Positions 1 through 9,023 of a stretch of 64,000 nucleotides of DNA are shown here, one piece after another. A program made the translations under genes and the position numbers. How positions within the stretch are numbered: the first letter of the stretch is position 1; each line of letters opens with the position of its first letter. The notes beneath the pieces were generated by a model. It was not told where the DNA came from, ran no database searches, and saw only the letters and a program-made list of their open reading frames with translations. This stretch comes from Oscillospiraceae bacterium (lineage in GTDB: Bacteria > Bacillota > Clostridia > Oscillospirales > Oscillospiraceae): contig JAFRQP010000058.1 in assembly GCA_017428565.1 (NCBI GenBank), positions 1 to 64,000 on the forward strand, in the 5' to 3' direction.

Positions 1-5
1 ATTTT

Positions 6-869
6 TCAGCTCCTTTCCCAGCGGCAGGATGCGCCGCACGGTAAAAACAGGCCGGAGTCGGTGACGGGCAGGGCCAGCTCCCGGCTCTCGGAGCGGCCGC
101 CGTACTTTTTGGTGAAGATGCTCTCGGTGACGTAGCTGAGCACCGAGGGAGAGAGGCCGGTGGTGTAGGAGTTGATGAGCACGAACAGGGGCTCCTCGCT
201 GAGCACGCCGGCGCAGAGAGACACGAAGGGCCAGAGATTCTGCTCCAGCTTCCACACCTCGCCCCCCGGGCCGCGCCCGTAGGAGGGCGGGTCCATGATG
301 ATGGCGTCGTAGCGCTTGCCCCGGCGGATCTCCCGCTCCACAAATTTGGCGCAGTCGTCCACGATCCAGCGGATGGGGGCCTCCGCGAGGCCGGAGGCAG
401 CGGCGTTTTCTTTGCCCCAGGCCACCATGCCCTTGGCCGCGTCCACATGGCAGACCTCCGCCCCCGCCTTGGCGCAGGCCACGGTGGCGGCGCCGGTGTA
501 GGCAAAGAGATTCAGCACCCGGATAGGCCGTCCGGCTTTCCGGATCTTCTCCATGGCCCAGTCCCAGTTGGCGGCCTGCTCGGGAAAGAGGCCGGTGTGC
601 TTGAAGTTCATGGGCTTCACGTGGAAGCGCAGTTCCTTATAGCGGATGGTCCACTCCGCCGGAAGGCTCCCCTTGTCCCAGCTGCCGCCTCCGCTCTCGC
701 TGCGGCGGTAGCGGGCGTCCCGGTCGTTCCAGTGGGGATTCTTTCGGGGGGTGTCCCAAATGGCCTGGGGATCCGGGCGGACCAGATAATAGTCCCCCCA
801 GCGCTCCAGCTTCTCCCCTTTTGAGCAGTCCAGGACTTCAAAATCCTGCCAAGAATCAGCGATCCACAT
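6..869 (-). CDS. Class I SAM-dependent RNA methyltransferase (RlmI/RlmK-like)
   Basis: This 287-residue protein has a SAM-binding motif I (VLNLFAYTGAATVACAKAG, about residues 118-136) followed by the acidic loop HVDAAKGMVAWGKENA. The catalytic/motif IV signature DAIIMDPPSYGRG is typical of the Methyltrans_SAM family that makes 5-methylcytosine or N2-methylguanine in rRNA. Family knowledge suggests a cytoplasmic 23S rRNA enzyme, but the N-terminal PUA domain of RlmI is absent, so the exact substrate is open. The start at 869 is chosen because GGGAG lies 5-9 bases upstream. An in-frame ATG at 911 has no ribosome binding site and would lie only a few bases from the predicted transcription start. 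The gene is complete, its stop codon at 6-8. Confidence 0.82.
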   Translation of the reverse strand: MWIADSWQDFEVLDCSKGEKLERWGDYYLVRPDPQAIWDTPRKNPHWNDRDARYRRSESGGGSWDKGSLPAEWTIRYKELRFHVKPMNFKHTGLFPEQAANWDWAMEKIRKAGRPIRVLNLFAYTGAATVACAKAGAEVCHVDAAKGMVAWGKENAAASGLAEAPIRWIVDDCAKFVEREIRRGKRYDAIIMDPPSYGRGPGGEVWKLEQNLWPFVSLCAGVLSEEPLFVLINSYTTGLSPSVLSYVTESIFTKKYGGRSESRELALPVTDSGLFLPCGASCRWERS

Positions 870-924
870 GTTTTTCTCCCATTTGGCCGCGGCTTTCCCT
901 GCCGGGTCCATAATAATTCATGGT

Positions 925-953
925 ATTGTACCATCAAAAACCCCGCAGGTCAA
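925..953 (-). promoter_or_regulatory. Sigma-A type promoter of the methyltransferase gene
   Basis: Read on the minus strand: TTGACC, a 17-base spacer, then TACAAT. Transcription would start near 918, which favours the internal start codon at 869. Confidence 0.7.
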
Positions 954-1014
954 CAGAATTCTGCTGCCGGCGGGGAGTTTTCGCACGCGCTCTTCCCCGG
1001 CGCGGCAGGAACGG

Positions 1015-1049
1015 GAAACCCGCCGGGCAGCAGCCCGGCGGGTTTCGTT
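1015..1049 (-). terminator. Hairpin terminator downstream of the 1083-1898 lipoprotein gene
   Basis: AAACCCGCCGGGC pairs with GCCCGGCGGGTTT around a short loop. It lies about 35 bases past the lipoprotein stop codon. A run of T follows on the plus side, so it may work in both directions. Confidence 0.65.
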
Positions 1050-1082
1050 TTGTTCCATTTTGAGCCGTCGTGGGGGCGGCGC

Positions 1083-1898
1083 TCATTCGCCCTCTGTCTC
1101 AACCTCGTCCGCGGGGCCGGCGTTGTAGAGGTAGTACACCAGCGCGCCCTCCCCATCGGCCTCCATGCTCAGGCGCAGAAAGCCGTCGGCCTGCAGGCTC
1201 ATGTCCACCCGGAAGCCCTCTCCCGAGAAGCTGAGACCGTTCTCCAGAACCTCAAGATCCACGATCTGGTCGCCGAAAACCGGCCCGCCCAGGGCCGCGC
1301 GGCTGCCCTCCACGTAGAGGTCCATCCGCTCGTTCAGATCCTCCACGGAGAAGACCTCCCCGTCCAGCTCCAGAAAGGCGGCCACCCAGTAGCCGTCCAG
1401 GATCCCCTCGGGCAGCGTCTCCAGCGTTGCCGCGGGCACGTAGAGCGGCGCGGGCTCCTCCCGGCTGAGATAGACCCCGGCGGCCGGCCAGGCGAGCAGC
1501 ACTCCGTAAGGCGCCAGAGGCGCGGTCTCATCCCCGTCCAGGTAGATGAAGCCGTCCCGCTCCTCCCAGGCGCCGGTGACGCTCCCCTCCGGGTCCTTGG
1601 GGAAAGCGACGGTGTAGGCCCCGTCCTCCCGCAGCTCCAGGCTCAGGTTCGCGGCGCCGAAGCTGCAGTACCAGAGGCCGGTCACCTCGCCCTCCTCCGG
1701 CGCGTCGTATTCCTCACCCGGGTCGTCGGGCTCGCCGGATTCTTCCTCCGCAGCATCATCGTCAGGCAGGTCGTTGACAGCGCCATCCTCCGCGGCGGGC
1801 GCTTCGGTCTCGGCAACGGTCTCGGCCGCCGTCTCGCCGCAGGCGGCCAGAGCCAGGATCATCGTGAAGGCCAACAGAATGGCAAACAGTTTTTTCAT
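1083..1898 (-). CDS. Lipoprotein of unknown function
   Basis: This 271-residue protein starts with a lipoprotein signal peptide (MKKLFAILLAFTMILALAAC), the lipidated cysteine being about residue 20. A very acidic linker rich in E, D, A and P follows (about 21-90). The mature part reads as beta-rich, with a motif (TGLWYCSF, then LELREDGAYTV, then GAWEERDGFIYLDGD) resembling lipocalin-like or DUF5640-type sensor domains. A second related stretch begins at DGYWVAAFLELDG. It would be anchored on the outer face of the membrane. The start is supported by GGAGGAG 6-12 bases upstream. No partner is evident; the gene upstream encodes a secreted Ig-like protein. The function is unknown. Confidence 0.75.
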   Translation of the reverse strand: MKKLFAILLAFTMILALAACGETAAETVAETEAPAAEDGAVNDLPDDDAAEEESGEPDDPGEEYDAPEEGEVTGLWYCSFGAANLSLELREDGAYTVAFPKDPEGSVTGAWEERDGFIYLDGDETAPLAPYGVLLAWPAAGVYLSREEPAPLYVPAATLETLPEGILDGYWVAAFLELDGEVFSVEDLNERMDLYVEGSRAALGGPVFGDQIVDLEVLENGLSFSGEGFRVDMSLQADGFLRLSMEADGEGALVYYLYNAGPADEVETEGE

Positions 1899-1922
1899 AT
1901 GTTTCTCCTCCTCTCCGCCGTT

Positions 1923-3704
1923 TCAGTAAACCGGGTATTGGATCGGATCTGTATAGCATTCATGCCCGACCGCATCGCGTACCCAGATGCTATAATAGGC
2001 CACCGCCCGTCCCATTTCCGGAAAACCGTGCTCCGTCTTCACATAATCATACATTTGATAGAAAATCGGATTCAGTTCCTGGGAAAACTCTCCACTTACT
2101 TCCTGTACCCAATGGATGGGTGTCAACACTTCCGAATATTCGGAATCCTTTGGCCGTGCTTGAATGATATACACCTCGTATGGCGGCAGCCCGCCCGCGA
2201 TCGTTCCCTCAATCTTATACGCGCTGCTGTAGCCCGGCATATAGTAGGAGGAATAGTGCAGATCCAGACAGACCAACTCCTGTGCCACGGTCGCCTCTCT
2301 GCTGTAGGTGTACAAGCCGTTTCGCTGATCGGTGACCTTGCAGCGGAAGACGCCGCCCATGCCCTCTACCGGCAGCACGCTTCCCTCGCCGAGGAAAGTC
2401 CATGCCCTCTTCTCAAAATCCTTGTACTCCCATTCGTAGACAAGGGTGCTGTCATCCCCCATCTCATTCACGGCCACGCAGTTTAAGAGGAACAGCAGCA
2501 GCGCTCCTTCATAGGGCGGGTCCATATAGGGCAGGTTATGGTCTGCGGGCTGCTCGGTGATGACAGGCGCTTCGCCCTCTTCCGGGAGCTGAATGCCGGC
2601 GCCCTCGCTGACAGTGACTGTGCGGGAAGTAATCTCCTCCTCGCCGTCACGGACGACGCAGAAATACTCGCCCGGCTCAAAGACTTCCACGGTGCTGCCG
2701 GTCTCGGACAGCTCGTGGTCAAAATCGCCGCAATACCACGTATAGCTGTACTCTCCGCTGCCGCCGGCCGCTTCGCAGCTCAGAAAGCATCTGCCGCTTC
2801 TGAAATCGTTGTCGCAGGGCTGCACGTCGATGTACAGCGGGACGCTGACGAAGACGTTTACCGTCCGTGCCTCGTTCAGCGCGCTGTCGTGGATCACGCA
2901 GTAGTAGTAGCAGTTGCCGATCTCGGCGGTATAATCCGGCGTCTCGTAGGTGCCCAGGGTATAATCGCCGTACTCGTGCATCTGCAGCTCCGTCCAGGCC
3001 CGCATGGCCCCCTGCTCGTCGGCCCAGCCGAAGTGCTCCGTGGCGTAGTTGATGTAGGATTCATAGAACGCGGCGCGGCGGCGGTTGGTCTCTTCCGTGG
3101 CGCGGCGGCTGTTGCTGTGCACCGCGTAGCCCACGGGGCTGCCGTCCAGATACTCGGTCACGCCCTTGTCCACAATGTGCCACTCGTAGACATAGGGAGG
3201 AACGCCGCCCTCTACTTCCAGGGTCAGCGGGACGTATTGGCCCTTGCTGCCGTCCAGGCGTCCGCCCTCCGGCTGCTGGATCACGTGGATGGGCGAATCC
3301 AGGTCCGCGTCGGGCGGGATGTTGCGGAAGGTGTTCAGCACGGAAGAGCCGCTGGGCTGTACGGTCTCCACCTTTACCTCATAGCAGCGGTTGCAGACGT
3401 AGCGGACCTTCTGCGGTCCCAGTTGGCCGTCGCTCTCGATGACCTCCCCCTCCCGCCAGTCATGGCCCAGGGCGGGAACGTCCTCGTAATAGGGCGTGTA
3501 GCAATACTTGCATGCCCAGCCGCGGACGCCGGGATCGGTGCAGGTCGGCTCCTTCACGATGCCGTAGTCGACCCAGTGGTGTTCCCCGTCAGGGGCGTAT
3601 CTGCAGTCGCCTGCGGGCGGGTCGGCGCTGGCCGACAGGGGCGCCAGGCTCAGCGCCAGCACCAGCGCCAGCAGCAGGGCAAGGGCTTGTCTTGATCGTT
3701 TCAT
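1923..3704 (-). CDS. Secreted Ig-like surface protein with ALGHDW module (paralogue 1)
   Basis: The protein has 593 residues with a classical signal peptide (MKRSRQALALLLALVLALS...ASA). A cysteine-containing module follows (CRYAPDGEHHW...CTDPGVRGWACKYC...PALGHDW), a motif common in clostridial surface proteins, then a conserved YVCNRCYEVKVET stretch. The rest carries at least two Ig-like segments, one with YTWYCGDFDHELS...GEYFCVVRD. It is a tandem paralogue of the next gene, sharing PVGYAVHSNSRRATEE almost exactly. The start at 3704 has AGGAGG upstream; a longer frame to 3746 lacks one. No anchor or enzymatic motif is visible, so it is presumably secreted or loosely attached. Its role is unknown; adhesion or ligand binding is only a guess. 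Confidence 0.78.
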   Translation of the reverse strand: MKRSRQALALLLALVLALSLAPLSASADPPAGDCRYAPDGEHHWVDYGIVKEPTCTDPGVRGWACKYCYTPYYEDVPALGHDWREGEVIESDGQLGPQKVRYVCNRCYEVKVETVQPSGSSVLNTFRNIPPDADLDSPIHVIQQPEGGRLDGSKGQYVPLTLEVEGGVPPYVYEWHIVDKGVTEYLDGSPVGYAVHSNSRRATEETNRRRAAFYESYINYATEHFGWADEQGAMRAWTELQMHEYGDYTLGTYETPDYTAEIGNCYYYCVIHDSALNEARTVNVFVSVPLYIDVQPCDNDFRSGRCFLSCEAAGGSGEYSYTWYCGDFDHELSETGSTVEVFEPGEYFCVVRDGEEEITSRTVTVSEGAGIQLPEEGEAPVITEQPADHNLPYMDPPYEGALLLFLLNCVAVNEMGDDSTLVYEWEYKDFEKRAWTFLGEGSVLPVEGMGGVFRCKVTDQRNGLYTYSREATVAQELVCLDLHYSSYYMPGYSSAYKIEGTIAGGLPPYEVYIIQARPKDSEYSEVLTPIHWVQEVSGEFSQELNPIFYQMYDYVKTEHGFPEMGRAVAYYSIWVRDAVGHECYTDPIQYPVY

Positions 3705-3782
3705 CGGCACGTCCTCCTTATCCGTGTTTGAAAATCTGCTTGTCAACTGGAAATCATCCGGGTTTTCCCGCCGTGTGCCGGC

Positions 3783-5510
3783 TCAGTCCGGGTAACGGAT
3801 CGGGGTCGTCGAGACCTTCTGGCCCAGAGAATCGTAGACAACGATATAGTAAGTGGCCCGATACGTCTTCTTGACCCACTCGCCGTCTTCCTTCACGTAG
3901 ATCGTATAGCTCCTGCAATTTTTCGGCGCCAGTTTCCTGTTGAAAACGCCCTTGGCTCCGACCTTCGTGCTGGAGAGAACGATCTTTGGATTCTTGGAAT
4001 CGTATTTCCGGACCTGCACCACCAAAACCTTGTAAGGCGGAACGCCGCCGCGGATCGTCGCGTGAAGGGTCTTCCCCCGGAAGCGGAAATCCTTGACGCT
4101 CATCGTCACCTGGACCTGGACCGTTTTGCTGCAGACCCGCTTCCCGTTGTCGCGATTGTAAACGATGCAGCGGTACTGGCCGCTGACATTCCCGCTTTTT
4201 CCGCTGATCTTCAGGTCTCTCTTGTTGCCGTTTTGAACGCTCACCCAGCCGGAGTTCCCCTTGCGCTGCCATTGATAGCGCAGATTCCCCGCGCTGCCGT
4301 CGTCCAGCTTGGCCTTGCAATGCAGCGTCACGCTGTAGTGGTTGTTGGATTTCGGATTGAGGTTGATGCTTTTCGGCTGGAGAACGATGACGGGGGCGGC
4401 CTCGCTCACGGGCGCGCTCTCCTCCGCCACCGTGACGGTGACGCTGGTCACTTCCTGGTCCCCGTCCCGCACACAGCAGAAGTACTCGCCCGGCTCCTTG
4501 ACCGTCACGTTGGACGCGTGGGAGCTCAGCTCGTGATCCCGGTCGTTTCGGTACCAGGTATAGCTGTAATTGCCGCTGCCGCCGCTGGCTGTGCAGACCA
4601 GGGAAGCCTTGCCGTCCGACAGCTCCGCGTCCACCGGCTCCCGGTAGATGTAGAGCGGATTGCCCACAAAGGCGCTGTCCGAACAGGCCTCCTTGCCGGA
4701 GGAATCCCGGACGATGCAGTAGTAATAGCAGTTGCCGATTTCGGCATCATAGCTGGGACTGTCGCCGCTGCTGACCTCGATATCGCCGTACTCCCGGATC
4801 TGCAGCTCCGTCCAGCCGCGCCGGGCGCCTTCCACGTCCTCCACGCCGAAATGCTCCTGCGTGTACTTCAGGTAGGCTTCAAAGAACGCGGCGCGGCGCC
4901 GGTTGGCCTCCTCCGTGGCGCGGCGGCTGTTGCTGTGCACCGCGTAGCCCACGGGGCTGCCGTCCATGTACTCGGTCACGCCCCTGTCCACCCCGTGCCA
5001 CTCATAGGTATAGGGCTCCACGCCGCCCTCCGCCGCCACGGTCAGGGTACAGGAGGCGTCCGAGGCTGCGGGCAGGACGCCGCCCACCGGCTGCAGCGTG
5101 ATGACCAGACCGGAGGCGTTGGCTGCATCGGCCGGGACGTTGCGGAACCGGTTCAGCACCGCGGTGGCGTTGGGATGGGTCGTCTCCACCCTCACCTCAT
5201 AGCAGCGGTTGCAGACGTAGCGCACCCGCACGGGTCCCAGCAGGCCTTCGCTCTCGATGATCTCGCCCTCCCGCCAGTCGTGGCCCAGGGCGGGCGAGCT
5301 CTCCCGCCACCAGATCCCGCACTTCCGGCAGCGCCACATCCGTTCGCCGGCCTGGGTGCAGGTAGCCGAATCCGAATAGACGTCCCAGATGTGCTCGCCG
5401 CCCTCGCGGCATTCACCCTGGGGCGGGTCGGCCAGGGCCACGGTCGGCGTCAGGCTCAGCGCCAGCACCAGGGCCAGCAGCAGAGCAAGGACTTGCTTCA
5501 TTCGTTTCAT
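3783..5510 (-). CDS. Secreted Ig-like surface protein with ALGHDW module (paralogue 2)
   Basis: This 575-residue secreted protein is the tandem paralogue of the 1923-3704 product. The signal peptide (MKRMKQVLALLLALVLALS), ALGHDW cysteine module, YVCNRCYEVRVET, PVGYAVHSNSRRATEE and YTWYRNDRDHELS segments are all shared. The C-terminal half differs: it is basic and contains an Ig-like repeat (VTLHCKAKLDDGSAGNLRYQWQ...GQYRCIVYNRDNG) absent in that form from paralogue 1. The start is set by GGAGGT just upstream of 5510. The 72-base gap to paralogue 1 suggests co-transcription. Duplication followed by C-terminal divergence is typical of surface-exposed proteins under changing ligand or immune pressure; that reading is inference. 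Confidence 0.78.
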   Translation of the reverse strand: MKRMKQVLALLLALVLALSLTPTVALADPPQGECREGGEHIWDVYSDSATCTQAGERMWRCRKCGIWWRESSPALGHDWREGEIIESEGLLGPVRVRYVCNRCYEVRVETTHPNATAVLNRFRNVPADAANASGLVITLQPVGGVLPAASDASCTLTVAAEGGVEPYTYEWHGVDRGVTEYMDGSPVGYAVHSNSRRATEEANRRRAAFFEAYLKYTQEHFGVEDVEGARRGWTELQIREYGDIEVSSGDSPSYDAEIGNCYYYCIVRDSSGKEACSDSAFVGNPLYIYREPVDAELSDGKASLVCTASGGSGNYSYTWYRNDRDHELSSHASNVTVKEPGEYFCCVRDGDQEVTSVTVTVAEESAPVSEAAPVIVLQPKSINLNPKSNNHYSVTLHCKAKLDDGSAGNLRYQWQRKGNSGWVSVQNGNKRDLKISGKSGNVSGQYRCIVYNRDNGKRVCSKTVQVQVTMSVKDFRFRGKTLHATIRGGVPPYKVLVVQVRKYDSKNPKIVLSSTKVGAKGVFNRKLAPKNCRSYTIYVKEDGEWVKKTYRATYYIVVYDSLGQKVSTTPIRYPD

Positions 5511-5571
5511 AGGCAGGACCTCCTTGGGAATTAAAGAGATGATGCGGAAAAGAGCATGGGAAGGGGCCGGC

Positions 5572-5633
5572 GCCCGCAGCGGCCCCGCGTCCGCGCAGGG
5601 ACGCAAAGGGGCCGTCGAGGACGCCGGCCCCTG
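5572..5633 (-). terminator. Long GC-rich palindrome downstream of the solute-binding lipoprotein
   Basis: GGGGCCGGCG at one end pairs with CGCCGGCCCC at the other, with nested complementary segments inside. It sits directly past the stop of the 5650-6453 gene. It lacks an obvious U-tract, so termination is likely but not certain. Confidence 0.5.
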
Positions 5634-5649
5634 AAGGCTTTGGCTTCGA

Positions 5650-6453
5650 TCAATGGCAGTTGAAGTAATAAATTGCGGTGGTGTCGGTGAGGATCACGTC
5701 GCAGCGGCCCTGATAGAGGTACTGGAAGCACTCCGTGGTGCCGCCGGCCAGACGGGAGATCTGCCCCAGGCGGTTCACGACGCCCGGATCCGCATTCAGC
5801 GCGTCCAGGGCCTCCTGGGTGGAGCACATGGCCAGCGCCTTGTGGGAGAGCATGTACTTGTTCTCGATAAAGGCGTCGCCCCGCCTGGCGATGACGATGT
5901 CGTTGTGGAGATAGGGTCCGTACTGGGTCAGACGCCCCTCGGTAATGTCCGCCGGGTCCAGGGCGATGCCGCCCCAGGCGCAGTCGATATTGCCGGAGGA
6001 GAGCTCCACATACACATTCTCCTTCTCGATGGGCTGGATCTTCAGATCCCAGTGCAGCAGCTCGCAGACGGCGGAGGCAAGCTCCACGTCAAAGCCCCAG
6101 TACTGCCCGCCGGTGATATAGGCCATGGGGAAGGAGTTGACGTCCACCCCGATGATGAAGCTGCGCGGCTCCACCGGGCCCAGATCCTCCAGGGCGGAGG
6201 GGTTGCTGCCGAAGTTCACCATCCGGCCGCCGAACCACTTGACCGACAGCTCGTCCACCAGGCCCTGGGCGTTCAGGACCTCGATGGCGGCGGCCACGTA
6301 GTAGGCGGTGGGATCGCCGGTGCGGAAGGCCAGGGAATAGTCCTGCTCCACCAGGGTGGTCACCACCACGACCTCACGGGCGCTGCCGCCGCCGCAGCCG
6401 CAGAGCGCCGCGCCCAGTGCCAGGATCAGCAGGATACAGAGGATTTTTTTCAT
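5650..6453 (-). CDS. Solute-binding lipoprotein (PBP2 superfamily)
   Basis: The protein has 267 residues with a lipobox signal peptide (MKKILCILLILALGAALCGC). The C-terminal two thirds carry the type-2 periplasmic-binding fold of polar amino-acid ABC receptors: FIIGVDVNSFPMAY, GFDVELASAVCELLHWDLKIQPI, the ELSSGNIDCAWGGIAL hinge, and RCDVILTDTTAIYYF at the end. An atypical segment (about 25-90) separates the lipid anchor from this domain. No permease or ATPase gene is adjacent, so it is an orphan receptor or a sensor. It lies 20 bases after a beta-lactamase-fold gene and is probably its operon partner. The ligand cannot be read from sequence. Confidence 0.75.
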   Translation of the reverse strand: MKKILCILLILALGAALCGCGGGSAREVVVVTTLVEQDYSLAFRTGDPTAYYVAAAIEVLNAQGLVDELSVKWFGGRMVNFGSNPSALEDLGPVEPRSFIIGVDVNSFPMAYITGGQYWGFDVELASAVCELLHWDLKIQPIEKENVYVELSSGNIDCAWGGIALDPADITEGRLTQYGPYLHNDIVIARRGDAFIENKYMLSHKALAMCSTQEALDALNADPGVVNRLGQISRLAGGTTECFQYLYQGRCDVILTDTTAIYYFNCH

Positions 6454-6473
6454 GGGTTCCTACTCTTTTCGTT

Positions 6474-7706
6474 TCAGTCCAGATCCGCTTCGCGCCTTCT
6501 GCGCATCACGTTCCGCAGCACGGCCGCCAGCGCAAGCACGAAGACCAGAACCGCGCCCAGCACCAGCACGATGGTGCGGTTCCCGTTCTGCTGCTCCAGC
6601 GCCTGCTGCACCTGCTGCTGGGCCGGAGTCAGATTCTGATTTGCCGGGACGTTCTGCTCCGGCGCCTCCGTCAGCGCCGGAACCTCCGCGGGCGCGGGCT
6701 CCGAAGGAGCGGAGGGCAGCCCGACATTGGAGAAGTCCGGGAAGAGGGAGCCGCCGCTCTGGCCGTTGTCCGGGTTCTCCTCGGCGGCGGGGATCTCCGC
6801 CGGGGCGGGCTCGGGCTCGGTCACCACGGGCTGGGGATTGTTCTTCTGCTCCAGCCACTCCTCATAGGCGCCGTCCAGGGACAGGGTGTAGTCTTTGAAG
6901 ATGATGCCCATATCCTTCATGATCTGCTGGGTCACGCCCATGTTCTCGGTCATGACCACCAGGGCGAAGGGATGCTCGGTGTAGATGATGGCCGCGTCAT
7001 GGTTGTTCTCATTGCGCCGGGGGGCGGTGTAAGAGCCGAAGCGCTGGGCCACCTCGATGCCGCCCAGGCCCGCGCCGAAGTACTGGCCCACGGCGGAGCG
7101 CTTCATGCAGTCCAGAATATTGGGGAAGCGCTCGCTCTCATTGTAGAGGGTCTTGAGCACGTCCATCATATAGCGGGCGGAGAAATAGCTGTAGGCCAGG
7201 AAATCCGGGTCGTAATAGCTCTCCGGCAGGGGGGAGAACTTCATGAACTCCCGCCGGGCGTCCTCGTTGGAGCCGATCATGCTCATCATCAGGTTGGTAT
7301 TGTCCACGCTGTTGTAGATCAGCACGGACTCCTCCGCCTGACCCAGGGTCATGCCCTTGAAGGAGGTGTCCCGGGTGACCTTGCCGTCGTGCTCCCACTC
7401 GGCCAGGATCATCATCAGAGGGACCCGATGCAGGCCCGCGCTGAAATACCAGCGGTCGGCGTTGTAGTACCAGGTGTCGCCGGTGTCCAGATAGCAGTAG
7501 GCCACGCTGATGTCGCCCCGCTTCAGGCCGTAGACCGCGGCATAGTCCTCCACCAGCTTCTGCAGCGCGGCGGGGTCAATGACGGCGTAACCGTCCGGAT
7601 CCGCGGGGACGGTGCTCTCCTCCCCCTCGGCCCAGGCGCACAGGGGGCTCAGCAGCGCAAAGCACAAAACCAGCGCCAGCATGCTTGCAAACAGTCTCTT
7701 TTTCAT
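6474..7706 (-). CDS. Membrane-anchored beta-lactamase-fold protein lacking catalytic residues
   Basis: This 410-residue protein has a signal peptide, a domain resembling class A beta-lactamase/serine hydrolase (about 45-285), a Pro/Glu-rich stalk, and a C-terminal membrane helix (IVLVLGAVLVFVLALAAV) followed by RRRREA. The fold is recognisable at DISVAYCYLDTGDTWYYNADRWY and at the SDN-like region (SVDNTN, about 133-138). The expected SxxK before VPLMM reads GLHR (91-94), so the nucleophile and lysine are both missing. Where a KTG triad is expected the sequence reads APR. It is therefore probably a pseudo-enzyme that binds rather than cleaves. Gaps of about 20 bases on both sides indicate an operon with the M18 aminopeptidase and the solute-binding lipoprotein. 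Confidence 0.7.
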   Translation of the reverse strand: MKKRLFASMLALVLCFALLSPLCAWAEGEESTVPADPDGYAVIDPAALQKLVEDYAAVYGLKRGDISVAYCYLDTGDTWYYNADRWYFSAGLHRVPLMMILAEWEHDGKVTRDTSFKGMTLGQAEESVLIYNSVDNTNLMMSMIGSNEDARREFMKFSPLPESYYDPDFLAYSYFSARYMMDVLKTLYNESERFPNILDCMKRSAVGQYFGAGLGGIEVAQRFGSYTAPRRNENNHDAAIIYTEHPFALVVMTENMGVTQQIMKDMGIIFKDYTLSLDGAYEEWLEQKNNPQPVVTEPEPAPAEIPAAEENPDNGQSGGSLFPDFSNVGLPSAPSEPAPAEVPALTEAPEQNVPANQNLTPAQQQVQQALEQQNGNRTIVLVLGAVLVFVLALAAVLRNVMRRRREADLD

Positions 7707-7724
7707 CTTGTTCCCTCCGTCCTC

Positions 7725-9023
7725 TTATTCCAGGGTGATGCCGTCTCCGCAGCGGAGGAAGGCGCTCCCGAAAAAGGCCTCCGCCGCGCGGATCAGATAT
7801 TCCGTGTCTTTGGTCCCGGCCGTCTCATAGGCCGAGTGCATGGCCAGCTGAGCCAGGCCGATGTCCACCGAGTCCACCGAGACGTGGCCGGTGCTGATAT
7901 TGCCCAGGGTGGAGCCGCCGGGGAGATCCGCCCGGTTGGTGAAGCGCTGGGTGGGCACCTCCGCCCGCCGGCACAGCTCCAGAAAAGCCGCGGCGGAGAC
8001 GGCGTCGGTGGTGTAGCGCTGGTTGGCGTTGAACTTCACCACGATGCCCTTGTTCATCTCCGGCCGGTCGTTCCGGTCGGCATACTCCGGGTGGTTGGGG
8101 TGGACGGCGTGGGCGTTGTCCGCCGAGACCAGGAAGCTCCGCGCCAGGCAGGGCCGCAGGCTCGCCCCGCAGCTCTCGCAGATCCGGCTCAGCACGTCCT
8201 GCAGGAAGGAGGACCCGGCGCCCTGCTTGGTGCCGCTGCCCACCTCCTCGTTGTCAAAGACGCAGAGCAGAGGCGTACTCTCCCCCGCCTTTGCCCGGAG
8301 GAAGCCCTCCGTGCAGCCGAAGACGCACTGCAGATCGTCAAGCCTTGGGGAGGACAGATACTCCCCACTGGCACCCCAGACCGTTCCGGGCGTGCGGGGA
8401 TAGAGGAAGAGGTCTGTTGCCAGCACGTCCTCCTTCTGCACGCCCAGGGTCTCCGCGATCAGCGCGTCAAAGCTCTCCGCCGCCTCCGCGTCCCCGAAGA
8501 GGGGCAGCATGTCGGTGTTGGGGTCGAACTTTTTGCCGTCATTGACGCTGCGGTCCATGTGGATGGCCACATGGGGGATCAGCAGCAGGTCCCGGTCCAC
8601 ATTCAGCAGCTTCATGACGATGCGGCCCTCCTCCCGCACGGCGGCCCGGCCGGCCACGGAGAGAGGCCGATCCATCCAGGAGGCGCAGAGCATGCCGCCG
8701 TACTTTTCCACATTCAGGCGGGTGTACATGCCCGCCGTGGGGACCGCCGCGTGCTCCTTGATCTTGAAGCTGGGGGAATCGGCGTGGGCGGCCATCATCA
8801 GAAAGCCCTTGACGCCGTCTTTGGGGATGCGAAACGCGATGAGCGCGGAGCCGTTGCGGCGGACGAAATAGCGCCCCTCCGGCAGCAGGCTCCAGTCCTC
8901 CTGCTCGCTCAGCTCGGTATAGCCCTCCCCCGCCAGACGCTCCGCCAGATTGCGGCAGGCGTGAAAGGCGGTGGGGCTTTCTGCAAGAAAACGCAGAAGC
9001 TGTTCATTCCAATTCTGTTCCAT
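7725..9023 (-). CDS. apeB: M18 family aminopeptidase
   Basis: This 432-residue zinc aminopeptidase removes N-terminal residues from peptides in the cytoplasm. Family metal-ligand and catalytic segments are all visible: MMAAHADSPSFKIK near the N-terminus, FDNEEVGSGTKQGAGSSFL in the middle, SADNAHAVHPNHPEY, and GSTLGNISTGHVSVDSVDIG near the C-terminus. The length matches the family. The start at 9023 is preceded by GGGAGG; a longer frame to 9053 has no such site. It heads the probable operon with the two exported proteins at 6474 and 5650. A TATACT at 9058-9063 could be its -10 element, but the matching -35 is weak. Confidence 0.88.
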   Translation of the reverse strand: MEQNWNEQLLRFLAESPTAFHACRNLAERLAGEGYTELSEQEDWSLLPEGRYFVRRNGSALIAFRIPKDGVKGFLMMAAHADSPSFKIKEHAAVPTAGMYTRLNVEKYGGMLCASWMDRPLSVAGRAAVREEGRIVMKLLNVDRDLLLIPHVAIHMDRSVNDGKKFDPNTDMLPLFGDAEAAESFDALIAETLGVQKEDVLATDLFLYPRTPGTVWGASGEYLSSPRLDDLQCVFGCTEGFLRAKAGESTPLLCVFDNEEVGSGTKQGAGSSFLQDVLSRICESCGASLRPCLARSFLVSADNAHAVHPNHPEYADRNDRPEMNKGIVVKFNANQRYTTDAVSAAAFLELCRRAEVPTQRFTNRADLPGGSTLGNISTGHVSVDSVDIGLAQLAMHSAYETAGTKDTEYLIRAAEAFFGSAFLRCGDGITLE

